A stretch of 64,000 bases of DNA, taken from contig CP185379.1 of the NCBI GenBank assembly GCA_049177215.1, positions 806,001 to 870,000 on the forward strand, written 5' to 3'. Of the stretch, positions 1 to 8,709 are shown piece after piece. The notes under the pieces are model-generated. The model was not told the origin of the DNA. It saw nothing but the letters and a program-made list of their open reading frames with translations, and did no database searches. How positions within the stretch are numbered: position 1 is the stretch's first letter; each line of letters begins with the position of its first letter. Source of the stretch: Pollutiaquabacter aromativorans (GTDB taxonomy: Bacteria; Bacteroidota; Bacteroidia; AKYH767-A; 2013-40CM-41-45). Both the position numbers and the translations under genes were made by a program.

Positions 1-1390
1 GAAACGCATCGGCCGGGTTTTTTACTTCGAAGACATCTTTCTTATCGTAATTGAGGTTGCGCCCCTGCTTGTAACGGAGGTTTGAATTTACGCTCCGGTC
101 ACCTACGATCTTCACCGGTTCCTTCACGCGGATCGTTCCGTGGTCGGTTGTGATGATGAGCCGGACCTTCTTCTCGGCAAGGCGGCGTAAGGCTTCGAGC
201 AGTGGCGAGTGTTCAAACCAGGATTTAGTCAATGACCGGTAGGCTGCTTCGTCGTCTGCAAGCTCACGGATCATCTCCATTTCCGTACGGGCGTGCGAAA
301 GCATATCAACGAAATTGTAGACGATCACATTCAGCTTATTCTGCATTTTATTGGAGAGCGACTCGACCAATTCCTTGCCTTCGTTGTGATTGGTGATCTT
401 GGTATACGAGAACTTGTACTCTTTGCGGAATCTTTTCAGTGTGTCGCCAAGGAAATCCGCTTCGTGCATGTTCTTGCCGCCCTCGTCTTCGTCGTTCTTC
501 CACCATTGTGGGAACCGGGACTCGATTTCTGAAGGCATCAAACCGGCGAAGATGGCGTTTCGGGCATACTGGGTGGCGGTGGGCAGGATACCGCAGTACA
601 GTTCGTCATCCTGAACGCGGTAGAGATCCGCCAGGATCGGTTGTATCGTTTTCCATTGATCGTACCGCAGGTTGTCGATCAGGATCAGGAAGACCGGATC
701 AGCCGAAGCGTCCACCGCAGGGAGGATCCGCTTCTTCATCAATTGGTGCGAAAGCACCGGCGTAGCCTGCTCGTCCGGCGTACGTAACCATTGCAGGTAA
801 TTGCGCTCGACGAAGCGGGAGAAAAGGTTGTTGGCTTCATTCTTCTGAGAGGTCAGAATCTCGTACATGCTCTGATCCGAGGATTTTTCCAACTCAAGTT
901 CCCAGAATACGAGTTTCCGGTAGACCTCCTGCCATTCCTGCCAATTCAGTTTATCGCTCAAGGACATACCGATCTGGCGAAAGTCCTGCATGTAGTCGGA
1001 GGTGGTCTTTTCGCTGATCAGCCGTTTGTTTTCCAGGTTCTTCTTCAGTGCAAGCAGGATCTGGTTGGGATTGACCGGTTTGATCAGGTAGTCGGCGATC
1101 TTGCTGCCGATCGCCTGTTCCATGATGTGCTCTTCTTCGCTTTTCGTGATCATGATTACCGGTACGTCCGCCCGGATGTTCTTGAGTCGGGAAAGGGTTT
1201 CGAGGCCTGACAGACCGGGCATGTTCTCATCCAGAAATACGATCGCGAAATCGCTCTTCCTGACCGCCTCCAATGCATCCTCGCCGTTGGTTACTGTGGT
1301 AACATCGTAGCCTTTTTCCTGAAGGAAGAGGAGGTGGGGTTTCAGGAGGTCGATTTCATCGTCGGCCCAGAGTATTCGGATCTTGTCCAT
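1..1390 (-). CDS. porX: PorX, T9SS two-component response regulator with PglZ domain (3' end outside window)
   Basis: Reading the minus strand from the ATG at 1390 gives an open frame of 463 codons that runs off the window, so the C-terminus is missing (the family is about 515 residues). The N-terminal receiver domain (about residues 1-120) has the acidic pair at D10/D11, the phospho-acceptor D54 in FLDENMPG, and K108-type lysine in YLIKPVNP. A helical linker leads into an alkaline-phosphatase-like PglZ domain with DNLRYDQW, a TATQYARNAIF nucleophile segment and ITTDHGT. This combination is the known signature of PorX, the cytoplasmic regulator that controls type IX secretion with the kinase PorY. 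The secretion cargo at 22.7 kb and 52.6 kb agrees with a working T9SS. It is divergent from the HD-domain gene; 1391-1609 holds both promoters. Identity is very secure. Confidence 0.95.
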   Translation of the reverse strand, partial: MDKIRILWADDEIDLLKPHLLFLQEKGYDVTTVTNGEDALEAVRKSDFAIVFLDENMPGLSGLETLSRLKNIRADVPVIMITKSEEEHIMEQAIGSKIADYLIKPVNPNQILLALKKNLENKRLISEKTTSDYMQDFRQIGMSLSDKLNWQEWQEVYRKLVFWELELEKSSDQSMYEILTSQKNEANNLFSRFVERNYLQWLRTPDEQATPVLSHQLMKKRILPAVDASADPVFLILIDNLRYDQWKTIQPILADLYRVQDDELYCGILPTATQYARNAIFAGLMPSEIESRFPQWWKNDEDEGGKNMHEADFLGDTLKRFRKEYKFSYTKITNHNEGKELVESLSNKMQNKLNVIVYNFVDMLSHARTEMEMIRELADDEAAYRSLTKSWFEHSPLLEALRRLAEKKVRLIITTDHGTIRVKEPVKIVGDRSVNSNLRYKQGRNLNYDKKDVFEVKNPADAF

Positions 1391-1609
1391 ATTCAGCGGG
1401 AGGAAGGGGGCGGTGGTGCCTGCGTCAAAGGTAGCAACTGTGGGTCTCATGAGGGGATTTCAGTATTATCTCGGTTTGGAATCGTCCGGAAAACTTTCCG
1501 ACTGCTCATCAACGGCAGGTTTCCGCTTTAATTGAATCCGAAGAGAGAAATGAATCCCGTGGAAAGACCGATATTTGCCGCGGTTCACGCAAGAACCATG
1601 CAATAGCCT

Positions 1610-2830
1610 GTGGCCAACCAGTTAAAAATCGTCAATGACCCGATCTATGGATTCATTCGGCTCCCCAGTGAGCGGGTGTTCCTGTTGATCGAGCATCCAT
1701 ATTTCCAGCGGTTGCGCCGGATCCGGCAACTTGGCATGACGCACCTGGTTTATCCTGGCGCATTGCATACACGGTTCCATCATGCGCTGGGCGCCATGCA
1801 CCTGATGGGAGAGGCTGTCGAGGTACTTCGGTCGAAGGGGCATCTCATTACGCCAGAGGAGGCGGAGGCTGTCACCATCGCGATACTGCTCCACGATATC
1901 GGGCACGGTCCGTTTTCACATGCGCTCGAAGACAGCATCGTTCCGGGGATCCGGCATGAGGAATTGTCCTCCTTGTTCATGGATCGCCTGAACCGGGATT
2001 TCGACGGATCGCTGCAATTGGCGCTTACCATTTTCAGAGATCAATATCCCAAACGATTTCTGCACCAATTGGTATCCAGTCAACTTGATATGGATCGCCT
2101 CGATTACCTGAGCAGGGATAGTTTTTTTACCGGTGTAAGCGAGGGGGTTATCAGCCATGACCGAATCATCAAGATGCTGGAAGTGCAAGACGACCAACTG
2201 GCCATTGAAGAGAAGGGCATCTACAGCATCGAAAAGTTCATCGTTGCCCGTCGGCTGATGTACTGGCAGGTTTATCTACACAAGACCGTAGTAGGAGCGG
2301 AAAGATTGCTGATCAGTATTCTGAAACGGGCAGGGGAATTGGTGCGCTCCGGGCAGCATTTGTTCGCCACACCCGCCTTGGATCTCTTTCTGCGAAATTC
2401 GTTTACGCTGGATGATTTCCGCGAACGTCCCGACTTGCTGGATGCTTTCGCGGAGTTGGATGACAGTGATATCACAACAGCTGTCAAGATCTGGAGCAAA
2501 GGCCCGGATTACATTCTGCGTGAATTGTGTTTCCGACTGGTCAACCGGCGACTGTTCAAGATCGTATTGAGAAAGGATCCATTCTCCGAGTCTGAAATCC
2601 GGGAAATCAGTGAACGGATCCGGGACCGGTTTTCAGTCGATGAGCGGGATATGCACTATTTTCTGGAGACCGGCAGCATCGTCAATAATGCCTATAATTC
2701 CAGCAGCGATAAGATCAATATCATCCTGAAGGACGGTACCGTGAAAGATATTGCGGAAGCGGCGGACACCCTGAATATTAAGGAACTCAGCACAACCGTG
2801 GAAAAGCATTACCTCTTGTTCCCGAAGTGA
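1610..2830 (+). CDS. HD-domain phosphohydrolase (SAMHD1/dGTPase-like family)
   Basis: The 406-residue cytoplasmic protein carries a full HD metal-binding set: H53-x3-H57 in HTRFHH, the H95-D96 doublet in LLHDIGHGPFSH, and the downstream SSQLDMDRLDYLSRDS block that is typical of the YdhJ/SAMHD1-like branch. Members hydrolyse nucleotides or dNTPs, but the substrate of this branch is not settled, so I give only the family. The start is a GTG at 1610, fixed by an in-frame TAG six bases upstream and by the conserved opening KIVNDPIYGFI. A near-consensus -7 box (GATATTTG, 1570-1577) lies about 30 nt upstream. It is divergent from porX and stands alone ahead of lpxD, 143 bases away, a common arrangement in Bacteroidota. 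Confidence 0.9.
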   Translation: MANQLKIVNDPIYGFIRLPSERVFLLIEHPYFQRLRRIRQLGMTHLVYPGALHTRFHHALGAMHLMGEAVEVLRSKGHLITPEEAEAVTIAILLHDIGHGPFSHALEDSIVPGIRHEELSSLFMDRLNRDFDGSLQLALTIFRDQYPKRFLHQLVSSQLDMDRLDYLSRDSFFTGVSEGVISHDRIIKMLEVQDDQLAIEEKGIYSIEKFIVARRLMYWQVYLHKTVVGAERLLISILKRAGELVRSGQHLFATPALDLFLRNSFTLDDFRERPDLLDAFAELDDSDITTAVKIWSKGPDYILRELCFRLVNRRLFKIVLRKDPFSESEIREISERIRDRFSVDERDMHYFLETGSIVNNAYNSSSDKINIILKDGTVKDIAEAADTLNIKELSTTVEKHYLLFPK

Positions 2831-2973
2831 TCCGATAGCCTTTCCCGTCGGTTCATCGTCATTTTATTTTTTCACGCCAATATCCCTGTTTTTCGCTCGT
2901 TTTTAGGTGGTTAGCTAAACAGCAATTGACTGCTATTGTACTTTAGCCGTACCTTAGAACCTCAATTCGGACC

Positions 2974-4017
2974 ATGGAATTTACCGCAAAACAGATCTGT
3001 GAGTTGCTGAACGGGACGCTGGAAGGTGATCCCGGCATCAAGGTAAATCAGCTGAGCAAGATCGAGGAAGGTGTTCCGGGTTCTCTTACTTTTTTAGCTA
3101 ACCCGAAGTACGAATCCTTCCTCTACACCACGAAGGCTTCACTGGCGATCGTCAATCAGGATTTTCGACCCGTACAACCGGTTATCCCTGCCCTTTTGCG
3201 CGTACCGGATGCCTACCAGGCATTTGTCAAATTGCTGGAGATCTACAATCAGCTCCAACGCGATAAGAAAGGCATCGAACAACCTTCGTTCCTTGCACCA
3301 ACCGCATCGATCGGTGAAGGATGTTATGTCGGCGCATTCGCCTATGTGGGGAACAATGCCCGTATTGGAAAGAACGTCAAGATTTATCCGCAGGTCTACA
3401 TCGGTGATAATGTGGTAATCGGCGACAATACCACCCTTTTTGCCGGTGCCCGTGTCTATTCCGACTGTGTAATCGGGAAGGATTGTACGTTGCATACAGG
3501 AGTGGTCGTAGGAGCCGATGGTTTCGGATTTACACCGAACCGGGAAAACCAATACCAGAAAGTTGCCCAGATCGGCAATGTGATCATCGAAGACCACGTG
3601 GAGATCGGGGCTAACAGTACGGTCGATCGTGCGACCCTGGGATCAACGATCATCCGCAAGGGCGCAAAGTTGGATAACCTTATTCAGATCGCCCACAATG
3701 TGGAGATAGGAGAGAATACTGTTATTGCTGCACAAACCGGAGTTGCCGGGTCAACCAAGATTGGACGCGATTGTATGATCGGTGGCCAGGTTGGAATCGT
3801 TGGACATATCACAATCGCGGATCAGGTCAAGATCGCTGCCCAGTCGGGTATCGGTTCCAGTATCGTAACCCCGGGTGAGATTGTTCAGGGTTCTCCCGCT
3901 TTTAACATCGGCGACTACAAGCGAACCTATGTGGTCTTCCGAAAGCTTCCTCAGTTGGAACGCAGGATCCAGGAGTTGGAGCAAATGCTGGTGGATCTAA
4001 AACAGCTGATGGGTTAA
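2974..4017 (+). CDS. lpxD: UDP-3-O-(3-hydroxyacyl)glucosamine N-acyltransferase LpxD
   Basis: LpxD adds the second hydroxyacyl chain (from acyl-ACP) to UDP-3-O-acyl-glucosamine in lipid A synthesis, in the cytoplasm. The 347-residue length is normal. Residues 1-100 form the uridine-binding domain (ends near the FLANPKY segment), residues 100-310 are left-handed beta-helix hexapeptide repeats, and the tail is a short helix rich in leucine and glutamate. The catalytic histidine is H241 in QIAHNVEIG, matching H239 of the E. coli enzyme. The gene is followed by lpxC-fabZ and lpxA, the order usual in Bacteroidota. A hairpin with a T-tract at 4028-4046 and a promoter box at 4064 suggest that lpxD is only partly co-transcribed with the next genes. 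Confidence 0.97.
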   Translation: MEFTAKQICELLNGTLEGDPGIKVNQLSKIEEGVPGSLTFLANPKYESFLYTTKASLAIVNQDFRPVQPVIPALLRVPDAYQAFVKLLEIYNQLQRDKKGIEQPSFLAPTASIGEGCYVGAFAYVGNNARIGKNVKIYPQVYIGDNVVIGDNTTLFAGARVYSDCVIGKDCTLHTGVVVGADGFGFTPNRENQYQKVAQIGNVIIEDHVEIGANSTVDRATLGSTIIRKGAKLDNLIQIAHNVEIGENTVIAAQTGVAGSTKIGRDCMIGGQVGIVGHITIADQVKIAAQSGIGSSIVTPGEIVQGSPAFNIGDYKRTYVVFRKLPQLERRIQELEQMLVDLKQLMG

Positions 4018-4027
4018 GCTGTTTTTG

Positions 4028-4046
4028 GCCCGAATTCGGGCTTTTT
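4028..4046 (+). terminator. Rho-independent terminator after lpxD
   Basis: GCCCG-AATT-CGGGC followed by five T residues, beginning 10 bases after the lpxD stop. The stem is only five pairs, so it may be a partial terminator or attenuator in front of lpxC-fabZ. Confidence 0.6.
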
Positions 4047-4063
4047 ACTGTGGATTTATTTTT

Positions 4064-4071
4064 TAATTTTG
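4064..4071 (+). promoter_or_regulatory. Putative -7 promoter box for lpxC-fabZ
   Basis: TAATTTTG is an exact match to the Bacteroidota primary sigma -7 consensus TAnnTTTG. It sits 31 bases before the ATG at 4103 and 13 bases after the end of the TTG at 4085's upstream region, so transcription would begin near 4077. No convincing -33 TTG is present at the right spacing. Confidence 0.5.
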
Positions 4072-4102
4072 GCGACCCCCAACTTTGTCCGCCTACCCGG
4101 AC

Positions 4103-5590
4103 ATGGGGCCAATCATTTTTCAGATGCCTGAAAATCAGATTATTGCAGAGGCTACGCCGAAGACTGCAGTAGCCAAGCCTGCTGCGGGTGTTCCGGTTTT
4201 TCAAACGACGATCAAAGACTCCATTACCATTTCCGGAGTGGGATTGCATACGGGTGCAAGCGTCAACCTGACATTTCGCCCGGCTCCGGAGCATCATGGC
4301 TACAAGTTCTGTCGTGTTGATCTTCCCGGGAAACCGGTCATCGATGCGGATGTCGATTTTGTCGGGGATACCGAACGCGGGACCACGCTCGTCAAGGACG
4401 GGGCCCGGGTCAGTACGATCGAACACGTGCTTGCAGCGCTGGTGGGAATGGAGATCGATAACGCTCTCATGGAAGTTGACGGGCCGGAGATTCCGATCCT
4501 GGACGGAAGTTCGCTCCCGTTCATCGAACTGCTGGAGCGGGTCGGTATTGTGGAGCAGTCGGCCGAACGGAAGTACTTTGTATTGCAGGAGAACCTGACC
4601 TACGAAGATCCTTCCCGCAAAACGGAGATGCTGGCTGTTCCGAGTGATGAGTATCGCATCACGGTGATGGTGGATTATAACAGTGATCTCCTCGGCACAC
4701 AGCATGCTTCGCTTTATAATGTCCGCGAATTCAAGTCAGAGATCGCAGGATGCCGTACGTTCGTTTTCCTCCATGAGTTGGAGATGCTGCTGCAGCACAA
4801 CCTGATCAAAGGCGGCGACATCAATAACGCGATCGTAGTGGTGGACAAGCCCATCCCGCAGGAGAAGCTTGATTATCTCGCCGGCGTCTTTCACAAGCAA
4901 AACGTAAAAGCCGAACGTGGTTTTCTGGATAACGTGAAATTGCGTTATATCAACGAACCGGCACGACATAAACTGTTAGATATTGTTGGTGACCTCGCGC
5001 TCGTCGGAGCACCGATCAAGGGACACATCCTGGCTGCACGTCCGGGGCATGTCGCGAACGTCGCCTTTGCCCGACAGATCAAGGAAATCATGAAGCGGGA
5101 GCGTTTCAAGGAGCGTCCGCCCAAGTATGACCCGAATGTCCCACCGATGTTTGACGTGAACGGCATCATGAAATTCCTGCCTCACCGTGCGCCGTTCCTC
5201 TTCATCGACAAGATCCTTGAACTTTCCGACCGTCATGTAGTCGGGGTGAAGAGCGTCACGATGAACGAATGGTTCTTTCCCGGACATTTTCCCGGTGCGC
5301 CGGTCATGCCGGGCGTGATCCAGATCGAAGCGATGGCCCAGGTGGGAGGCATTTTAGTGCTGAATACGGTCCCGGATCCGGAGAACTACCTCACGTATTT
5401 CATCAAGATCGATAACACCAAGTTCCGCGATATGGTGGTGCCGGGTGATACGTTACTTTTTCACCTTGAATTGATCAGCCCGATCCGGCGCGGCATCTGT
5501 CATATGCGCGGAAAGGCCTTTGTCGGCGACAAAGTGGTGATGGAGTCTGAGATGATGGCGCAAATCGTGCGCCGAGACAAGAAAAAATGA
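4103..5590 (+). CDS. lpxC/fabZ: Bifunctional UDP-3-O-acyl-GlcNAc deacetylase / 3-hydroxyacyl-ACP dehydratase (LpxC-FabZ fusion)
   Basis: This single chain carries LpxC (about residues 25-330), the zinc deacetylase that commits the cell to lipid A, and FabZ (about 345-495), the dehydratase of fatty-acid elongation. The fusion is characteristic of Bacteroidota. LpxC motifs include SGVGLHTG, the zinc ligand segment STIEHVLAAL, and HKLLDIVGDLALVG with KGHILAARPGH. FabZ shows LPHRAPFLFID and FPGHFPGAPVMPG with the catalytic glutamate in IEAMAQ. The frame opens further upstream at a TTG (4085), but the promoter box at 4064-4071 and codon type favour ATG 4103; ATG 4124 is a second possibility. The fusion couples control of two competing uses of 3-hydroxyacyl-ACP. 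Confidence 0.96.
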   Translation: MGPIIFQMPENQIIAEATPKTAVAKPAAGVPVFQTTIKDSITISGVGLHTGASVNLTFRPAPEHHGYKFCRVDLPGKPVIDADVDFVGDTERGTTLVKDGARVSTIEHVLAALVGMEIDNALMEVDGPEIPILDGSSLPFIELLERVGIVEQSAERKYFVLQENLTYEDPSRKTEMLAVPSDEYRITVMVDYNSDLLGTQHASLYNVREFKSEIAGCRTFVFLHELEMLLQHNLIKGGDINNAIVVVDKPIPQEKLDYLAGVFHKQNVKAERGFLDNVKLRYINEPARHKLLDIVGDLALVGAPIKGHILAARPGHVANVAFARQIKEIMKRERFKERPPKYDPNVPPMFDVNGIMKFLPHRAPFLFIDKILELSDRHVVGVKSVTMNEWFFPGHFPGAPVMPGVIQIEAMAQVGGILVLNTVPDPENYLTYFIKIDNTKFRDMVVPGDTLLFHLELISPIRRGICHMRGKAFVGDKVVMESEMMAQIVRRDKKK

Positions 5591-6420
5591 ACCGGCCAAC
5601 TAACGAAGCCACTGCCATCGAGCCGAAGCCTATGCAAGCACTGAATTGGATCCACCCGGAGGCGAAGATCGGCAAGGATGTTAAGATCGATCCGTTCACC
5701 GTCATCCACGAGGATGTCGAGATCGGTGAGGGCACCTGGATCGGAAGCAACGTCACCATTTTCCCTGGTGCACGGATCGGAAAGCATGTTCGGATATTCC
5801 CAGGCGCTGTTATTTCCGCGGTCCCGCAGGACCTGAAGTTCGCAGGCGAAAAGACCACTGCTGAGATTGGCGATCATACGACCATCCGGGAGTATGTCAC
5901 GATCAATCGTGGTACCACCGCGGCGGGAAAAACGGTGGTCGGTGCGCACAATCTGCTGATGGCTTACGTCCACATCGCGCACGACTGCTTTGTCGGCGAT
6001 CATTGTATCCTGGCCAACGGCGTCACGCTGGCTGGACATATCGAGATTCACGATTATGCCATCATCGGCGGACTATCGGCGATCCATCAATTCGTACAGA
6101 TCGGATCGCATGTGATGATTTCCGGTGGATCCCTGGTGCGAAAAGATGTGCCGCCATTCGTGAAAGCTGCTCACGAGCCCCTCGCGTATGTCGGGGTGAA
6201 TGCTTTAGGCCTGCGTCGACGTGGCTTCTCCAACGATCAGATCGCACAGATACAGGAGATCTACCGCAAGGTGTTCGTCAGCGGATTAAACATTACACAC
6301 GCCATCGAGGCAGTTGAACAAGACATTCCCGCATCCGCCGAGCGAAAACTGATTCTTGATTTTATCCGTAAGTCCAGCCGTGGTCTGATGAAAGGGTATG
6401 CCGCACAGAGTGATGAGTGA
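5587..6420 (+). CDS. lpxA: Acyl-ACP--UDP-N-acetylglucosamine O-acyltransferase LpxA
   Basis: LpxA carries out the first acylation of UDP-GlcNAc in lipid A synthesis. It is translationally coupled to lpxC-fabZ by a four-base ATGA overlap, which is why I take the ATG at 5587 although a shorter start at 5632 (MQALNWIHPEAKIG) is closer to the usual family N-terminus. Residues 15-200 are hexapeptide repeats of the left-handed beta-helix. The catalytic residue is H132 in VHIAHDCFVGDH, equivalent to H125 of E. coli. The rest is a helical C-terminal domain ending after GLMKGY. With 277 residues it is slightly longer than typical because of the N-terminal extension. Confidence 0.97.
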   Translation: MNRPTNEATAIEPKPMQALNWIHPEAKIGKDVKIDPFTVIHEDVEIGEGTWIGSNVTIFPGARIGKHVRIFPGAVISAVPQDLKFAGEKTTAEIGDHTTIREYVTINRGTTAAGKTVVGAHNLLMAYVHIAHDCFVGDHCILANGVTLAGHIEIHDYAIIGGLSAIHQFVQIGSHVMISGGSLVRKDVPPFVKAAHEPLAYVGVNALGLRRRGFSNDQIAQIQEIYRKVFVSGLNITHAIEAVEQDIPASAERKLILDFIRKSSRGLMKGYAAQSDE

Positions 6421-7064
6421 TGAGCGCGTTCAGGATCAGTTTAGAAAAGGCAGGTAAGCGGTATTTACGGGAATGGATTTTTCGGGGTGTAGAACTCTCG
6501 CTAAGTTCAGGAGACCGCATCGCGGTGATGGGTCCGAACGGCTCCGGTAAATCCACGCTCTTGCAACTGATCGCAGGATATGTGCTACCGACGGAAGGCG
6601 CTGTCCGGCATTTCCAACACGACCAGTTAGTGGATCCTGATTTGGTCTATCCGAGTATCTCCATGGCGGCCCCTTACCTGGAATTGATCGAAGAGTTTAC
6701 GCTTCGCGAGTCGGTTGCTTTTCATTGTTCCTTTAAACAGCTCCGAAACGGTTTGATGCCGGAAGATGTGATCCGGATCGCGAATTTGTCGGATGCTGCC
6801 GATAAGGTGGTGAAGTACTTTTCTTCGGGCATGAAGCAGCGGGTCCGGCTCGCACTGGCGGTATTGAGTGATACGGATGTTTTGCTGCTCGACGAGCCTT
6901 GTTCGAATCTTGATCGGGAAGGTATCCGATGGTACCAACAGCTGATCGAGGAGCATGGAGCAGGGCGGATCCTGGTGGTTTGTTCCAATAACATTGCCGA
7001 GGAATATTCCTTTTGTGACAGGGTGTTGCAAGTGACGGATTGGAAACGAATCATTAAGGTATAG
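6420..7064 (+). CDS. ABC transporter ATP-binding protein, partner unknown
   Basis: This 214-residue single nucleotide-binding domain begins at the ATG at 6420, which shares its A with the lpxA TGA stop (TGATG), indicating coupling. Visible motifs are Walker A GPNGSGKST, a signature reading FSSGMKQR in place of the classic LSGGQ, and Walker B VLLLDEPCSNLD. No membrane permease is found next to it; the next gene, tsaE, starts five bases after its stop. The short length and signature resemble ATPases of the CcmA/NatA type, but that is family resemblance only. Its place inside a lipid A/tsaE run suggests an envelope export function, which is inference. It could instead serve a permease encoded elsewhere. 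Confidence 0.9.
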   Translation: MSAFRISLEKAGKRYLREWIFRGVELSLSSGDRIAVMGPNGSGKSTLLQLIAGYVLPTEGAVRHFQHDQLVDPDLVYPSISMAAPYLELIEEFTLRESVAFHCSFKQLRNGLMPEDVIRIANLSDAADKVVKYFSSGMKQRVRLALAVLSDTDVLLLDEPCSNLDREGIRWYQQLIEEHGAGRILVVCSNNIAEEYSFCDRVLQVTDWKRIIKV

Positions 7065-7068
7065 AAGC

Positions 7069-7485
7069 ATGGTGTTGGAAGGCATAAGCCTGGACCGCCT
7101 GGGAGAAGTCGCCGATGCATTGATCCGCTATGCCGGTGATGTTCGGGTGCTTGCTTTTTACGGTGAAATGGGAGCCGGGAAGACGACCTTTATTAAAAGT
7201 CTTTGCACGGGTTTGGGAGTTCATGGACCCGTGACCAGTCCGACCTTTTCCATCGTCAACGAGTACCCCGGACCTTCCGGGAATAGGATCTATCATTTCG
7301 ATTTCTACCGTCTGAAGCAGGAGCGAGAAGCAGTCGAGATCGGTTTGGAGGAATACCTTGAAAGTGGCCAATGGTGTCTGCTGGAATGGCCGGAAAAAGT
7401 GCTAAATTTATTGCCAAATCCAAGGATCGACGTCCGAATCACGGTTGTCGACGGTTATCGACGATTCGAGTTTTCCCATGTCTGA
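7069..7485 (+). CDS. tsaE: tRNA threonylcarbamoyladenosine biosynthesis ATPase TsaE
   Basis: TsaE is the small P-loop ATPase that works with TsaB and TsaD to make the t6A37 modification of ANN-decoding tRNAs. The 138-residue product has the P-loop GEMGAGKTTFIK, the conserved TSPTFSIVNEY stretch, HFDFYRL, and the LEWPEKV segment near the C-terminus, all family hallmarks. It starts five bases after the ABC ATPase and overlaps the following alanine dehydrogenase by eight bases, so it is part of the same operon. A second t6A gene, of the Sua5/TsaC family, lies at 39.4 kb in this window. Confidence 0.96.
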   Translation: MVLEGISLDRLGEVADALIRYAGDVRVLAFYGEMGAGKTTFIKSLCTGLGVHGPVTSPTFSIVNEYPGPSGNRIYHFDFYRLKQEREAVEIGLEEYLESGQWCLLEWPEKVLNLLPNPRIDVRITVVDGYRRFEFSHV

Positions 7486-8701
7486 ACATTCACGTTCCGG
7501 AATATCGCGTCTTGCAGCCTCCGCGCTGATGCCCCAAGAGGCGATGGTGGAGGTGCACAAGCAGGAGAAGAAACTGCTCATCGGCATTCCAAAAGAAACT
7601 TCCTTTCAGGAGAATCGCATTCCGCTGGTGCCCGAAGCCGTTGCTCAGCTAACCGCGAACGGACACGAGATCATCATCGAAGCCGGAGCGGGCGCCGCAT
7701 CCAATTTCCAGGATTCCGACTTTAGCGAAGCAGGCGCGCGCATTGTTTACTCCGTGGAAGAGGTCTTCCAGTGCGACGTCGTTTTGAAAGTCGCTCCGCC
7801 ATCTGAAAAGGAATTGGATCTTCTCAAGACGCGTCAGACGCTCGTATCCATTCTTCAGATGAGCATGCAGAACGAACAATATGTTCGCAAGCTTTCTTCG
7901 AAAAAGATCACGGCCATCGGTTATGAGTTCATGCACGACGATTCCGGAGTTTACCCGATCATCCAGGCGATGAGCGAAATCGTCGGCAGTGCCTGCATCC
8001 TGATCGCAGCCGAATACATGAGCAACGCTTTCAATGGGAAGGGCGAATTGCTGGGTGGCGTGGCCGGTATCCCGCCTACCGAAGTGGTCATCATCGGTGC
8101 GGGAACCGTTGGCGAATATGCTGCCCGGGCCGCCTTGGGTCTTGGAGCAACCGTAAAAGTGTTTGACAACAGTGTGCAGCGACTCCGGCGGATCCAGAAT
8201 CACCTCGGGAATCGCATCTTCACATCGACCATCGTGCCCAGCATCCTGCTCAAAGAGCTGAAGCATGCCGACGTCGCCATTGGCGCATTACGCAGCAGCG
8301 AAGGGCGTACTCCCGTGGTAGTGACCGATGAAATGGTCAGCGAAATGCAGGTGGGTTCCGTCATTGTCGACGTGAGTATCGACCAGGGCGGTTGTTTTGA
8401 AACTTCCGAAGTGACGAACCATTCGCAGCCTGTTTTCCGGAAATATGGTGTCGTCCACTATTGCGTACCGAACATAGCTTCCCGTGTCAGCAGAACTGCT
8501 TCCACCGCATTGTCCAACATTTTCACGCCCATGCTGATCAATGCCGGCGAAGTTGGAGGCCTGGATGAATTACTGTGGAAAGACAAACTCGTTCGACGGG
8601 GAGTGTATATGTTCCGCGGATCGATCACCAATCGCTACGTTGCTGACGCGTCCAAGCTGCCGTACAAGGATCTCGACCTGTTACAGGCTGCCCGAATCTG
8701 A
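7478..8701 (+). CDS. ald: Alanine dehydrogenase
   Basis: The 407-residue product is an NAD-dependent oxidative deaminase of L-alanine, related to the PntA transhydrogenase. The N-terminal catalytic region contains GIPKETSFQENRIPLVPEA, and the central Rossmann fold has VVIIGAGTVGEYAARAALGLG followed by the aspartate in VKVFDNS. The C-terminal half has VIVDVSIDQGG and VPNIASRVSRTAS, both typical of the family. I start at ATG 7478, which overlaps the end of tsaE by eight bases; a longer TTG start at 7445 lies deep inside tsaE and is unlikely. The alternative reading, a PntA alpha subunit, is disfavoured by the absence of PntB and by the length. It converges with proline dehydrogenase with only eight bases between the stops. 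Confidence 0.88.
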   Translation: MSEHSRSGISRLAASALMPQEAMVEVHKQEKKLLIGIPKETSFQENRIPLVPEAVAQLTANGHEIIIEAGAGAASNFQDSDFSEAGARIVYSVEEVFQCDVVLKVAPPSEKELDLLKTRQTLVSILQMSMQNEQYVRKLSSKKITAIGYEFMHDDSGVYPIIQAMSEIVGSACILIAAEYMSNAFNGKGELLGGVAGIPPTEVVIIGAGTVGEYAARAALGLGATVKVFDNSVQRLRRIQNHLGNRIFTSTIVPSILLKELKHADVAIGALRSSEGRTPVVVTDEMVSEMQVGSVIVDVSIDQGGCFETSEVTNHSQPVFRKYGVVHYCVPNIASRVSRTASTALSNIFTPMLINAGEVGGLDELLWKDKLVRRGVYMFRGSITNRYVADASKLPYKDLDLLQAARI

Positions 8702-8709
8702 TCGCCGCA

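Noticed and set aside
4085..4102. TTG start for LpxC-FabZ
   Set aside because: It lies 13 bases after the -7 box, so a leader would be almost absent, and the segment has no homology; ATG 4103 or 4124 is preferred.
3902..4705. 267-residue open frame on the minus strand over lpxD and lpxC
   Set aside because: It lies opposite two well conserved genes and has no family motif or promoter; it is a shadow of their codon pattern.
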